DNA from: Loigolactobacillus zhaoyuanensis
Lineage (GTDB): Bacteria; Bacillota; Bacilli; Lactobacillales; Lactobacillaceae
Assembly (NCBI RefSeq): GCF_003946385.1
Contig: NZ_RHOE01000014.1
Coordinates: forward strand, 1-48,553
Reading direction: 5' to 3'
Length of the DNA stretch: 48,553 bases
The notes under the pieces are model-generated. The model worked only from the letters and a program-made list of their open reading frames with translations, had not been told where the DNA came from and ran no database searches. Positions 9,171 through 17,142 of this stretch are shown here, piece by piece (positions within the stretch are counted from its first letter, which is position 1; the number at the start of each line of letters is the position of its first letter). The translations under genes and the position numbers were made by a program.

Positions 9171-9273
9171 AGTAATAATCCTTTCAACGGGTTTATTTTG
9201 AATCAAAATGAGTCTCCTAGTAAAGTGTAGCACTGTCGCAGTCGAATGAACGGTTCTAAACGCAAAAAAAAGC

Positions 9274-9302
9274 TTGCTAAATCGAACGTACGTTCTTATA
9301 AT
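9274..9302 (+). promoter_or_regulatory. SOS promoter with LexA box in the spacer
   Basis: TTGCTA (9274-9279) and TATAAT (9297-9302) are spaced by 17 bp. The spacer holds CGAACGTACGTTCT (9283-9296), which fits the Gram-positive LexA box CGAAC-N4-GTTCG at all but the last base. Bound LexA would block RNA polymerase, so the operon should be induced by DNA damage. A weaker GAACGGTTC half-palindrome sits further upstream at 9248-9256. Confidence 0.85.
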
Positions 9303-9330
9303 GGATTTAAGCGATAACGAGGTGGATTGA

Positions 9331-10629
9331 ATGGATTATACAGATGAACCACATGGGGTCTTTTTTATGATCGATAATAAATCATTTTACGCGAGTGTTG
9401 AAAGTATTGAGCGTGGACTGAATCCGTTACGTTCGACGCTGATCGTGATGTCTGAGGCGGATAATACTGGTAGTGGCTTAGTGTTAGCGGCTTCACCGCA
9501 GGCTAAAAAACGTTTTGGCATTAGCAATGTTTCGCGGCAGTACGAGGTACCAGTCACGCCGGAACTACTAGTGGTGCCACCACGAATGAACTTATATATT
9601 GAAAAAAATTTGGCGGTCAATAAAATTTTCCGTTCATTTGTCGCTGATGAAGATTTATATCCCTATTCGATCGATGAGTCGGTTTTAGATTTAACTCGTT
9701 CGTGGCGCTTATTTGGTGCGACACCGCTGATCGTAGCGCGTAGGATCCAAAAAACGATTCGGCAGCAGTTAGGTCTATACACCACAGTGGGCATCGGGGA
9801 AAATCCAGTCCAAGCAAAGTTAGCGCTTGATCTATTTGCTAAACATGACCATGAATTATTGGGAACACTGACTTATGCGCTGATGCCGGCTAAGGTGTGG
9901 TCAATAACGAATTTAACTTCGGTATGGAGTATTGGTCAACGGACGGCCGCTCATTTACAACGCTTAGGTATTCACAGTATGTCTGATTTGGCGCGAGTTG
10001 ATCCATTTGAACTACAGCAGGAAATGGGTGTGATCGGCGCGCAACTATTTGCTCTGGCATGGGGGATCGACCGCAGTCAGTTACATGAGTTAGTGACACC
10101 AGCAGATAAAAGTTGGGGGAATTCGCAGGTTTTGCCCCGTGATTACCTTCAGCAAAAAGAAATTGAATTAGTGCTCCGTGAAATTGGCCTGCAAGTGACC
10201 ACGCGTATGCGGCATCATCAGCAAAAAGCTGGCTGTGTCAGTTTGGGTATCGGGTTTGCACATGTAGCAGCACAGGAGGATGGTCGCAGTGGGTTTAGCC
10301 ACTCTTTACGGATCGAGCCAACGGACAGCAATCGCGAATTAGTTGATCATTTGCTGACGTTATTTCGTGAAAGCTGGGCAGGACAAGCCGTGCGCCACAT
10401 TGCAGTTTCTTATTCGCGTTTAGTACCGAATACTGGGCTGCAACTTGATTTATTTCAGGATCCACAGCGGCAAATTAAGGACGATCGATTTGAACGCGTG
10501 TTAGATTCGATCAGAGCGCGCTTTGGCACTACAGCGCTGTTCCCGGCTAGTAGCTTGTTACAAGGCGGAACAATGTTGTCACGGGCGGCGCTGGTCGGTG
10601 GGCATAATGGAGGTAATAGCTTTGATTGA
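9331..10629 (+). CDS. Y-family translesion DNA polymerase (UmuC/DinB-like)
   Basis: This 432-aa protein is an error-prone lesion-bypass polymerase of the ImpB/MucB/SamB (UmuC, UvrX) group. Metal-binding acidic residues are seen in MIDNKSFYASVE near the N-terminus and in the YSIDESVLDL segment. A helix-hairpin-helix region (IGQRTAAHLQRLGI) follows and then the little-finger domain; LQLDLF near the end resembles a beta-clamp-binding peptide (QLxLF type). The ATG has GAGGTGG upstream. It heads a three-gene operon under a LexA box; the next two genes overlap. The arrangement matches the Bacillus uvrX-yolD type of mutagenesis cassette, which is often phage- or plasmid-borne but here appears chromosomal. 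Confidence 0.93.
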   Translation: MDYTDEPHGVFFMIDNKSFYASVESIERGLNPLRSTLIVMSEADNTGSGLVLAASPQAKKRFGISNVSRQYEVPVTPELLVVPPRMNLYIEKNLAVNKIFRSFVADEDLYPYSIDESVLDLTRSWRLFGATPLIVARRIQKTIRQQLGLYTTVGIGENPVQAKLALDLFAKHDHELLGTLTYALMPAKVWSITNLTSVWSIGQRTAAHLQRLGIHSMSDLARVDPFELQQEMGVIGAQLFALAWGIDRSQLHELVTPADKSWGNSQVLPRDYLQQKEIELVLREIGLQVTTRMRHHQQKAGCVSLGIGFAHVAAQEDGRSGFSHSLRIEPTDSNRELVDHLLTLFRESWAGQAVRHIAVSYSRLVPNTGLQLDLFQDPQRQIKDDRFERVLDSIRARFGTTALFPASSLLQGGTMLSRAALVGGHNGGNSFD

Positions 10630-10948
10630 AACAACACAACAAGCAGCTAAATTGATCCAACAACGAATACAGCGCTATTTTAAGCCACAGACCCGGCAAC
10701 GCTACCAAATTGACGTGGTCAACAATATTTATGGACCAACTTATAACTTTTTTCTCAATATTCAGGTGCCACAGCAGCGTGAACGCTCATTGCCGCTACA
10801 TCGACTACAAGTCTATCAATTGAATTATTTAGAAAATGTGATCACGTTATTGCAGAACACGACCCAATTGACGTTCAACTTTATTGATTTTAAGCAGTTA
10901 CGCTGGCCAGATAAGCAGACATTGATCCGATTGGGGGCATTAAAATGA
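10622..10948 (+). CDS. Unknown protein of the SOS operon, 108 aa
   Basis: I do not recognise a named domain. The product is basic and rich in Gln and Leu in the middle, with a segment VNNIYGPTYNFFLNIQV. The start is taken as the TTG at 10622, 7 nt after GGAGGT; it overlaps the polymerase stop by 8 bp, and an ATG at 10607 coincides with the binding site. The stop overlaps the next start as ATGA. The tight coupling suggests it works with the polymerase and the YolD-like protein, perhaps as an accessory factor; this is inference from context only. Confidence 0.75.
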   Translation: MIETTQQAAKLIQQRIQRYFKPQTRQRYQIDVVNNIYGPTYNFFLNIQVPQQRERSLPLHRLQVYQLNYLENVITLLQNTTQLTFNFIDFKQLRWPDKQTLIRLGALK

Positions 10949-11328
10949 TTTTACATAAAACAACTGATGACCAGCTGGCAACTTATTTTTTCAAGCATCA
11001 TTATCATGACCGAGGAATGAAGAAGTGGGGCGGTTTCTATTTATCTGACCATACCAGTGCACTGAAAAAAATGCGTGCTACAGAAGTTGCAGAGGCCGCA
11101 TTGCCGACACAGCCTTTGGCCATGATCAGCCAAAAATTATTTGGCGCATGGCAACATAAGCAAGTGGTCCACTTGCAGTTAAACCAATTAGAAGCGGGCG
11201 AACAGGTTGTGGCGGTTACAGGAATTGTGGTGGGGATGGCGGATAATGAAATTGGCATTCAAAATGAAGATCAAAAAATAATTTGGCTGGTGCTAGCGGA
11301 GATTAAACATCTAGAAGTAGTGGCGTAG
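10945..11328 (+). CDS. YolD-like protein
   Basis: The 127-aa product has DRGMKKWGGFYLSDHTSAL near residues 22-40, the DRGM-KW-F-LSEH pattern of YolD-like proteins. These are encoded next to UmuC/UvrX-type polymerases in Firmicutes and their phages and have been likened to UmuD in role, though this is not proven in general. The C-terminal half is a beta-rich domain (VVAVTGIVVGM, IIWLVLAEI). It starts within the stop codon of the upstream gene (ATGA), so translation is coupled. Confidence 0.85.
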   Translation: MILHKTTDDQLATYFFKHHYHDRGMKKWGGFYLSDHTSALKKMRATEVAEAALPTQPLAMISQKLFGAWQHKQVVHLQLNQLEAGEQVVAVTGIVVGMADNEIGIQNEDQKIIWLVLAEIKHLEVVA

Positions 11329-11402
11329 GTCATTTCTAGCCATATTTATACCTGTATTTCAGCGACTGCATATGGGTACGCACATATAATGGCCAATAAA
11401 AA

Positions 11403-11440
11403 TGAGACTGCAACGTCAGTTTACTGACGTCACAGTCTCA
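11403..11440 (-). terminator. Terminator of sstT
   Basis: TGAGACTG/CAGTCTCA and ACGTCAG/CTGACGT form a long stem with a TTTA loop. On the minus strand it is followed by ATTTTTATT. It also lies after the SOS operon and may act in both directions. Confidence 0.8.
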
Positions 11441-11448
11441 GCAATATT

Positions 11449-12738
11449 TTAGACTTCGTGTTTTTCGATAATTGGAGTTATATCGCCAGCTTCAGTTTGC
11501 TTAGCGTGGCGAACACGTTCAGCAATATTAACTGGTTTACCTGCACGGCGCAGATCAGCAAATTCAGCGGTTGCAGTGAAAAGAATGTCGCTAGATGCAT
11601 TAACTGCTGTTTCGACAGAATCTTGAATGACACCGATAATGAAACCAACACCAACGACTTGCATGGCGATGTCATTAGAGATACCAAACAAACTACAAGA
11701 TAGCGGGATCAGCAATAATGATCCGCCGGCGATACCAGAAGCACCAGTAGCTGAGATGGCAGATATGAGGCACAGTAGAAAGGCCATTGGGAACGAAACG
11801 CTGATGCCTAACGTGTGGGCGGTTGCCAAAGTCATCAATGAAATAGTCATGGCGGCACCACCACTATTAGCTGACGCGCCTAATGGAATTGAAATGGCAT
11901 AAGTTTTTTCACTTAAACCTAAACGCCGGCTAAGATCCATGTTGATCGGAATATTGACGGCTGAACTACGGGTGAAGAATGCTGGAATACCACTTTCGCG
12001 TAAAGTAAACAACGTCAATGGATATGGATTTTGATGAGTCATCAGCCAGACCATTGCCGGATATACGATCAAGGCGACAAAGCTCATCGTGCCGACAACC
12101 AGCAAAATTAATTGACCGTAGCGAGCTAAGCCGTTAAGACCAGTTTGAGCAACTGAACGGAAAACTAAACCAACGATTCCAAGTGGTGCTAGTTGAATGA
12201 TGAATTGGACAACATTGGTGATAGCGCTGGAAAAGTCGCTAACCAGTTTTTGAGTGGCCTTGAAGGGGCGTAGACCGATTCCAATCAAGCTAGCCCAAAC
12301 TAGGAGTGCTAAATAATTACCTTGAGTGAGCGCCTTAACTGGATTTTCGATGGCACTGTTGAATAAATTGGTAATGACCGACGCGATACCCTTTGGTGCC
12401 TGTGCGGCTGCACTGACTGTACCTTTAGGCAAAACGATATCCACTGGAAAAAGATAGCTGGCACCAACGGCTACTAGTGCGGCAATGAAGGTGGCCATCA
12501 GATACAGAACAACAATTGAGCGCATATGCGTCTGTGCGCCTTTTTCGTGTTTCGACATTGATGACATGATCAACATAAAAACTAATAGCGGTGCAATTCC
12601 TTTAAGCGAATTAACAAATAAATCGCCTAAAATTTCGATCCAAGTCCAGCTTGGAATGGTAACGCCAAGAATTGCCCCAATAACAATACCGATCAAAATT
12701 CGTTTGATCAATGATACCCTAGTAATTCGTTCCCACAT
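11449..12738 (-). CDS. sstT: Serine/threonine:sodium symporter
   Basis: This is a membrane carrier of the dicarboxylate/amino acid:cation symporter family that imports L-serine and L-threonine with Na+. The 429-aa sequence opens ITRVSLIKRILIGIVIGAIL, the typical SstT start, and has about nine hydrophobic segments. The conserved serine/glycine-rich loop SANSGGAAMTIS and TGASGIAGGS are present. ATG 12738 (MWERIT) is the likely start; a TTG at 12747 is also in frame, and the binding site is weak for both. It is a single-gene unit with its own terminator. Serine uptake fits a cell that deaminates serine to pyruvate. Confidence 0.93.
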   Translation of the reverse strand: MWERITRVSLIKRILIGIVIGAILGVTIPSWTWIEILGDLFVNSLKGIAPLLVFMLIMSSMSKHEKGAQTHMRSIVVLYLMATFIAALVAVGASYLFPVDIVLPKGTVSAAAQAPKGIASVITNLFNSAIENPVKALTQGNYLALLVWASLIGIGLRPFKATQKLVSDFSSAITNVVQFIIQLAPLGIVGLVFRSVAQTGLNGLARYGQLILLVVGTMSFVALIVYPAMVWLMTHQNPYPLTLFTLRESGIPAFFTRSSAVNIPINMDLSRRLGLSEKTYAISIPLGASANSGGAAMTISLMTLATAHTLGISVSFPMAFLLCLISAISATGASGIAGGSLLLIPLSCSLFGISNDIAMQVVGVGFIIGVIQDSVETAVNASSDILFTATAEFADLRRAGKPVNIAERVRHAKQTEAGDITPIIEKHEV

Positions 12739-12747
12739 AACTTTCAA

Positions 12748-13150
12748 CTCGCAATCTTTTTTTGATTATTATAAAAGTATAAAGGATTATGAGAGAAAAA
12801 TAAACTTTTTTTAATATTAAGTAATATTTCGCAACCATTTTAGTTAATATTTTCTAATTAATTGAGCGTAAATACTTCCAAATTTAAATGGTATGTTTAG
12901 AGTGACTAAGTTAGTTATCGTAATTCAGCTTAGAACCCAATTTTTTTGCAATTAAGCTAATATCGGACACAGAAAACGATAAAAAAAGAGTTTAATAAGA
13001 AATAGTCACTTAAAAAAGTAAATAGCTGATTTATACTAGTTGTTGTCAGATAGGGCGTTAGCGATATATTGAATCCTTAATTAAGCGCTTGTGAGGAAGA
13101 TACTGAATAGTTTTATAAAAAACTGCTAATGAAACCGGATAAATTAAAAG
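12748..13150. other. Gene-free AT-rich stretch upstream of sstT
   Basis: No open frame with a ribosome binding site was found on either strand. The sequence is AT-rich and should contain the sstT promoter near its left end (ATTATAAAAGTATAAAGG region on the minus strand). Otherwise I see nothing up to the structured element that begins near 13160. Confidence 0.5.
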
Positions 13151-13158
13151 CGACATGC

Positions 13159-13260
13159 TATGCTAAATACATCCTTTGGGAAAGGACGTTGATAAGTATG
13201 GATTTGGAAAACGGTCGGCGGCCTGTGTGTACAGGCTATTGGCGACAAAAGATTTTTTAA
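13159..13260 (+). ncRNA. Candidate small RNA or 20-codon ORF
   Basis: A TATGCT box lies near 13159. It is followed by hairpin TCCTTT-GGG-AAAGGA (13172-13186), a possible ORF of 20 codons (13198-13260, product MDLENGRRPVCTGYWRQKIF), and inside it hairpin GCCTGT-GTGT-ACAGGC (13221-13236). AAAGGA lies 11 nt before the ATG. The frame ends in a run of six T plus TAA. It may be a translated micro-ORF, a structured regulatory RNA, or both. No coding gene follows on this strand. Confidence 0.35.
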
Positions 13261-13330
13261 CGGCTTATGTTAGTTACTATTCAGTACTACGATTAAAAAC
13301 TTAAAAAAGGGGCAAGGCTGCCATGTTAAA

Positions 13331-13370
13331 AACGGAGTTACGACAAGTTTAGACTTGTTGTAACTCCGTT
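13331..13370 (-). terminator. Terminator of the APC permease gene
   Basis: An 18-bp stem (AACGGAGTTACGACAAGT and its near-perfect complement) lies 30 bp past the permease stop. On the minus strand it is followed by TTTTTAAC. Confidence 0.85.
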
Positions 13371-13399
13371 TGGTGTTTTATGAGCACACAGCTATGAGG

Positions 13400-14785
13400 T
13401 TAAGAAATATTTTCGTGGCGAATTCCGTATGAGAAGTAGATCACCATACCGACGGCAAACCAGATCAAGGAAGCGATCCAAGTTTCCAATGATAATGTTA
13501 GCATCAAACCGATGCAGGCTAACGCGGAGATAATTGGTAATACAGGCGACCAAGGAACATGGAAGCCATTATGTTTGATCTCGTTATGTTTACGCAACGG
13601 AATGATCCCAATTGAGACAAAGGTAAAGGCAATTAAAGTACCAATATTAACTAAATTAGTTAATTGATCCAGTGGAACTAAACCACCTAAGAAAGAAATG
13701 ATGATGGTGACAATGATCAGGCTGTGCTGGGGTAAATGATGCTTACCCTGTAATCGGCCTAAGGATTTAGGCAGTAGGCCATCACGACCAATAGAATAAA
13801 TCAACCGCGAGCTACTATAAACCATAGTGATCATCATTGTGAACATACCGGCCAATGCACCAATTGAAATAATACCTGCTGCCCAATTTTGGCCCACTTT
13901 TTGTAATGCGAAAGCCACTGGATTCGCGACATCTAGTTCACGGAAAGAAACCATTCCGGTTAAAACAACAGCAACTAAAATATAAAGGGCCGTCGCGACG
14001 ATTAAAGTACCAATGATCCCAATCGGCATGTTACGTTGTGGATTTTTGACCTCCGCTGCGGATGATGAAACCGCGTCAAAGCCTAGATAAGCAAAGAATA
14101 CTGTAGAGGCTCCCTGTAAGACGCCGATTTTACCAAAAGGCAAGAAGGGGTGCCAATTGGCCGGTTTTACGTAAAAAATACCCACTAATAAGAAGATAAA
14201 GATAATACTGATCTTGACGATTACCATTATATTATTGATACGGACAGATTGTTTCATGCCTTGACTCAGTAACCAGGAGATCAACCAAACAATGATCACC
14301 GCAACAATGTTGATATAGGTGCCGTGGGCTGGGTCAAACGGTCCGTTAAGTACTTTAGGAATCGCTAAGCCAAATCCTTGTAGTAGCGAGCTAAAGTACG
14401 CGGAAAACCCAGTTGATACAGCGGCGACTGCCAACATATATTCCAGGATCAAGGCCCAACCGATGATCCAGCCGATAAATTCACCGAAAATAACGTTGCC
14501 GTAAGAATAAGCTGAGCCAGCAATTGGCATTGCTGAGGAGAACTCTGCGTAACACATAGCTGCTAAAGAACAGACAACGGCAGCGACAATGAATGAAAGC
14601 ATAATTCCGGGTCCTGCCTTTAGCGCTGCGACTGTGCCTGGTAAAATAAAGATCCCCGTTCCAATTACAGCACCGATGCCCAAAGCCATTAAGTCAAAAG
14701 CGTTCATTGATTTAATGAATTGATCATCTTTGGCTAGATATTTATCTAGACTTTGTTTGTGCCACATTTTATCTTTGATCGACAA
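13400..14785 (-). CDS. APC-family amino acid permease (cationic amino acid transporter type)
   Basis: This 461-aa integral membrane protein has about twelve hydrophobic segments. It carries the APC-family first-helix motif GIGAVIGTGIFILPG, which binds the substrate backbone, and FFAYLGFDAVSSSAAEVKNP, the loop typical of the CAT/YfnA branch. It is most like YfnA-type permeases, proposed to carry small neutral or branched amino acids; the exact substrate is not predictable. The TTG at 14785 is chosen because GGAGGG lies 8 nt upstream. It is transcribed alone, ending at a strong terminator. Confidence 0.9.
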   Translation of the reverse strand: MSIKDKMWHKQSLDKYLAKDDQFIKSMNAFDLMALGIGAVIGTGIFILPGTVAALKAGPGIMLSFIVAAVVCSLAAMCYAEFSSAMPIAGSAYSYGNVIFGEFIGWIIGWALILEYMLAVAAVSTGFSAYFSSLLQGFGLAIPKVLNGPFDPAHGTYINIVAVIIVWLISWLLSQGMKQSVRINNIMVIVKISIIFIFLLVGIFYVKPANWHPFLPFGKIGVLQGASTVFFAYLGFDAVSSSAAEVKNPQRNMPIGIIGTLIVATALYILVAVVLTGMVSFRELDVANPVAFALQKVGQNWAAGIISIGALAGMFTMMITMVYSSSRLIYSIGRDGLLPKSLGRLQGKHHLPQHSLIIVTIIISFLGGLVPLDQLTNLVNIGTLIAFTFVSIGIIPLRKHNEIKHNGFHVPWSPVLPIISALACIGLMLTLSLETWIASLIWFAVGMVIYFSYGIRHENIS

Positions 14786-14983
14786 TTAGTTTCCCTCCAA
14801 AAGTGTGCGGTCAAAAGCGCTAGATGTGGCTAACCATCAAATCAAACTTTTACCCCAAACTCATTTATTTATTGCTTTTCATCATAGCATAGCAAGTGGA
14901 CAATGAAAAGAAAATGATAGTTCACATTTTTGTCTCATTTTAATGTAAAATAGCCTTTAGGGTGCATGATTAAAAGCAAAAAA

Positions 14984-15028
14984 GTAGCCAAAGCAACAAT
15001 TACTTGTCAGTAATTGCGCCTTGGCTAC
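14984..15028 (-). terminator. Terminator-like stem-loop without an obvious gene
   Basis: GTAGCCAA (14984-14991) pairs with TTGGCTAC (15021-15028), with a second inner stem CAATTACT/AGTAATTG. On the minus strand it is followed by TTTTTTG. No recognisable minus-strand gene lies to its right, so what it terminates is unknown. Confidence 0.6.
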
Positions 15029-15434
15029 GTATTAGTTAGTCGATTTAAATGTGTGGGTGCTCCTATCTGTTACCTGCTTAATTTTCTAGTTTGCATTGAC
15101 GGACCGATAAAAAATTTATACGTTCACTAGCCTTCAAGCTAATCAACGGCGCTGAGCAATTTTATTCTGTCACTATTATTTTCCTAACAATTAATAGTCT
15201 ATCAGGAAGGTATGAATTTTATATGAATAAACCCTAACATAACTCTAAAGAAAACGATTACTGAGTTAAATAATTGCGGTAGTAAATCATTAACTAGACG
15301 GGGTCAGCGCGATTTGTGTATATCCGGGATAGCTATCACATAGAATAGTTTTGGGACATAAGCTAGCATTTTAGCCGTAAAGATGGTTAAATATTTAGTA
15401 ATTAATGAATAGATATGTAACTGGAGGAAAAGAA
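15029..15434. other. Gene-free stretch before the GNAT gene
   Basis: Neither strand has an open frame with a ribosome binding site. An AGAAAACGATTACT run near 15248 matches 12 of 14 positions of a cre site, which is within chance. The region may hold the promoter of the acetyltransferase gene and the source of a minus-strand transcript ending at 14984. Nothing else can be supported. Confidence 0.4.
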
Positions 15435-15932
15435 ATGGAAATCGAGTTTCAACGGGCAACACAGACAGATTTACCATTTATCGTGCAAGTTTATAACCAG
15501 ACGATAGCGGGACGGCAGGTGACGGCAGATCTAGTTCCAGTCACTGTTGCCCAGCGCAAGCCTTGGTTTGCTGCACATCAGCAACGCCGCCGACCGCTTT
15601 GGTTGATCACCGCTGCTGGACAGCCGGCCGGTTGGTTAAGTCTGTCCGATTTTTATGGGCGAGCCGCTTATCAGGCAACGGTTGAGATCAGTCTTTATAT
15701 TGATGAAAAATTTCGTGGTCAACATATTGGTAAAAAAAGTTTAGCTTATGCGGAACAGCAGGCATCAGGCTTAGGCATTAAAACAATTTTAGGTTTTATT
15801 TTTGGTCAGAATCAACCGAGCCTGCAGCTGTTCACTAAGCAAGGCTATACGCAATGGGGCAAGTTACCACAAGTGGCCGAATTAGATGAACAATTAAGTG
15901 ATCTAGTAATTTTAGGTAAACAAATTAATTAA
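15435..15932 (+). CDS. GNAT acetyltransferase, phosphinothricin/methionine-sulfoximine type
   Basis: A 165-aa acetyl-CoA-dependent N-acetyltransferase. The fold signature is seen in VEISLYIDEKFRGQHIGKK, where RGQHIG is the acetyl-CoA pyrophosphate loop (R/QxxGxG/A), followed by LGFIFGQNQPSLQLFTKQGY, the usual beta-5/alpha-4 end. This pattern (EISLYI, N-P-S-L-F-G) is that of the PAT-like subfamily that acetylates amino acid analogues. ATG 15435 has GGAGG upstream; an earlier in-frame ATG at 15405 does not. It lies 16 bp before aroC and may be co-transcribed with the aro genes. Confidence 0.85.
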   Translation: MEIEFQRATQTDLPFIVQVYNQTIAGRQVTADLVPVTVAQRKPWFAAHQQRRRPLWLITAAGQPAGWLSLSDFYGRAAYQATVEISLYIDEKFRGQHIGKKSLAYAEQQASGLGIKTILGFIFGQNQPSLQLFTKQGYTQWGKLPQVAELDEQLSDLVILGKQIN

Positions 15933-15948
15933 GAAATGAGGCTTTCAG

Positions 15949-17124
15949 ATGCGTTACATAACAGCAGGAGAATCACATGGTCCTAAATTAACCGCTGTGA
16001 TCGAAGGTATTCCCGCCGGTTTAACTTTAACGGCAGAAAAAATCAATGCGGATCTGGCACGGCGGCAGCAAGGTTATGGCCGCGGCAATCGGATGAAGAT
16101 CGAGCATGATCAAGTAGAAATCATTTCTGGTGTACGTCATCAAAAGACGTTGGGCTCACCGATCACTTTACAAGTGACTAATCATGATTATGCACATTGG
16201 ACGGACATTATGAGTCCAACGGCAGAAGCTACTGCCGAAAATTCCATTCGCCAAGTGACTAAGCCACGGCCAGGCCACGCTGACTTAGTTGGTGGACAAA
16301 AATACCAACAGCGTGATCTGCGCAATGTACTAGAACGTTCCAGTGCCCGAGAAACCACGATGCGGGTGGCAGTGGGTAGTGTTTGTCAGCAATTATTAGC
16401 GGCAATTGGTGTTGAAGTGCTTGGTTTTGTCCAACAGCTAGGCGGTATTTCCGCTGATCCGGCTAAGCTACCTGAATTAGGTGATCTAGCAACATTGCGG
16501 GCAGCCACCGAAGACAGCGACATACGAACCTATGATGCTGATGCTGCGGCTAAGATTCGCGAATTGATCGATGCCACTAAAAAAGCTGGAGATACATTAG
16601 GTGGCGTGGTAGAAGTTGTTGCGACTAATTTACCCGCTGGTTTAGGCAGCTATATTAGCACCGAAACCAAGCTGGACGCCAAACTAGCTCAAGCTATTGT
16701 CAGTATCAATGCTTTTAAGGGCGTTGAATTTGGCGACGGTTTTGGTTTAGCCGCGCATCCGGGTAGTGAAGATATGGATGAAATTTTATACACGCCTGAG
16801 CGTGGCTTTTATCGTGGTAGTAATCATCTTGGTGGCTTTGAAGGTGGGATGACCAATGGCGAACCTATCATTGTCAAAGGCGTGATGAAGCCAATTCCAA
16901 CGCTGTATAAACCACTTAACAGTGTTGATATTGCAACCAAGCAAGCTTACAAGGCGAATGTTGAGCGTTCCGATACCACGGCGGTACCGGCAGCGGCAGT
17001 AGTGGCTGAAGCGATGGTGGCGATCACATTGGCGCAAGCCGTTTTGGAGAAATTTGATGCGGATGCACTACCGCGGCTACAAGCACAAGTGGCTGCTTAC
17101 CGGAAAGAATTAGCAGCTTATTAA
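15949..17124 (+). CDS. aroC: Chorismate synthase
   Basis: It makes chorismate from 5-enolpyruvylshikimate-3-phosphate with reduced FMN, the last common step for aromatic amino acids. The 391-aa product begins MRYITAGESHGP, which contains the first family signature GESHG. It also has RPGHADLVGGQKYQQRDLRN and RSSARETTMRVAVG, the other conserved FMN/substrate blocks. It is followed after 18 bp by aroA, which supplies its substrate. Confidence 0.97.
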   Translation: MRYITAGESHGPKLTAVIEGIPAGLTLTAEKINADLARRQQGYGRGNRMKIEHDQVEIISGVRHQKTLGSPITLQVTNHDYAHWTDIMSPTAEATAENSIRQVTKPRPGHADLVGGQKYQQRDLRNVLERSSARETTMRVAVGSVCQQLLAAIGVEVLGFVQQLGGISADPAKLPELGDLATLRAATEDSDIRTYDADAAAKIRELIDATKKAGDTLGGVVEVVATNLPAGLGSYISTETKLDAKLAQAIVSINAFKGVEFGDGFGLAAHPGSEDMDEILYTPERGFYRGSNHLGGFEGGMTNGEPIIVKGVMKPIPTLYKPLNSVDIATKQAYKANVERSDTTAVPAAAVVAEAMVAITLAQAVLEKFDADALPRLQAQVAAYRKELAAY

Positions 17125-17142
17125 AGAAAAGGGAGCGTCAAG

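Noticed and set aside
9331-11328. Prophage or plasmid island around the UmuC/YolD cassette
   Set aside because: No integrase, att repeats, phage genes or composition shift flank it; the neighbours pepN and sstT are core genes.
13331-13370. Long palindrome as an operator or CRISPR-like repeat
   Set aside because: The single copy with a U-tract on the minus strand directly after the permease gene is better explained as a terminator. No repeat-spacer array occurs anywhere in the window.
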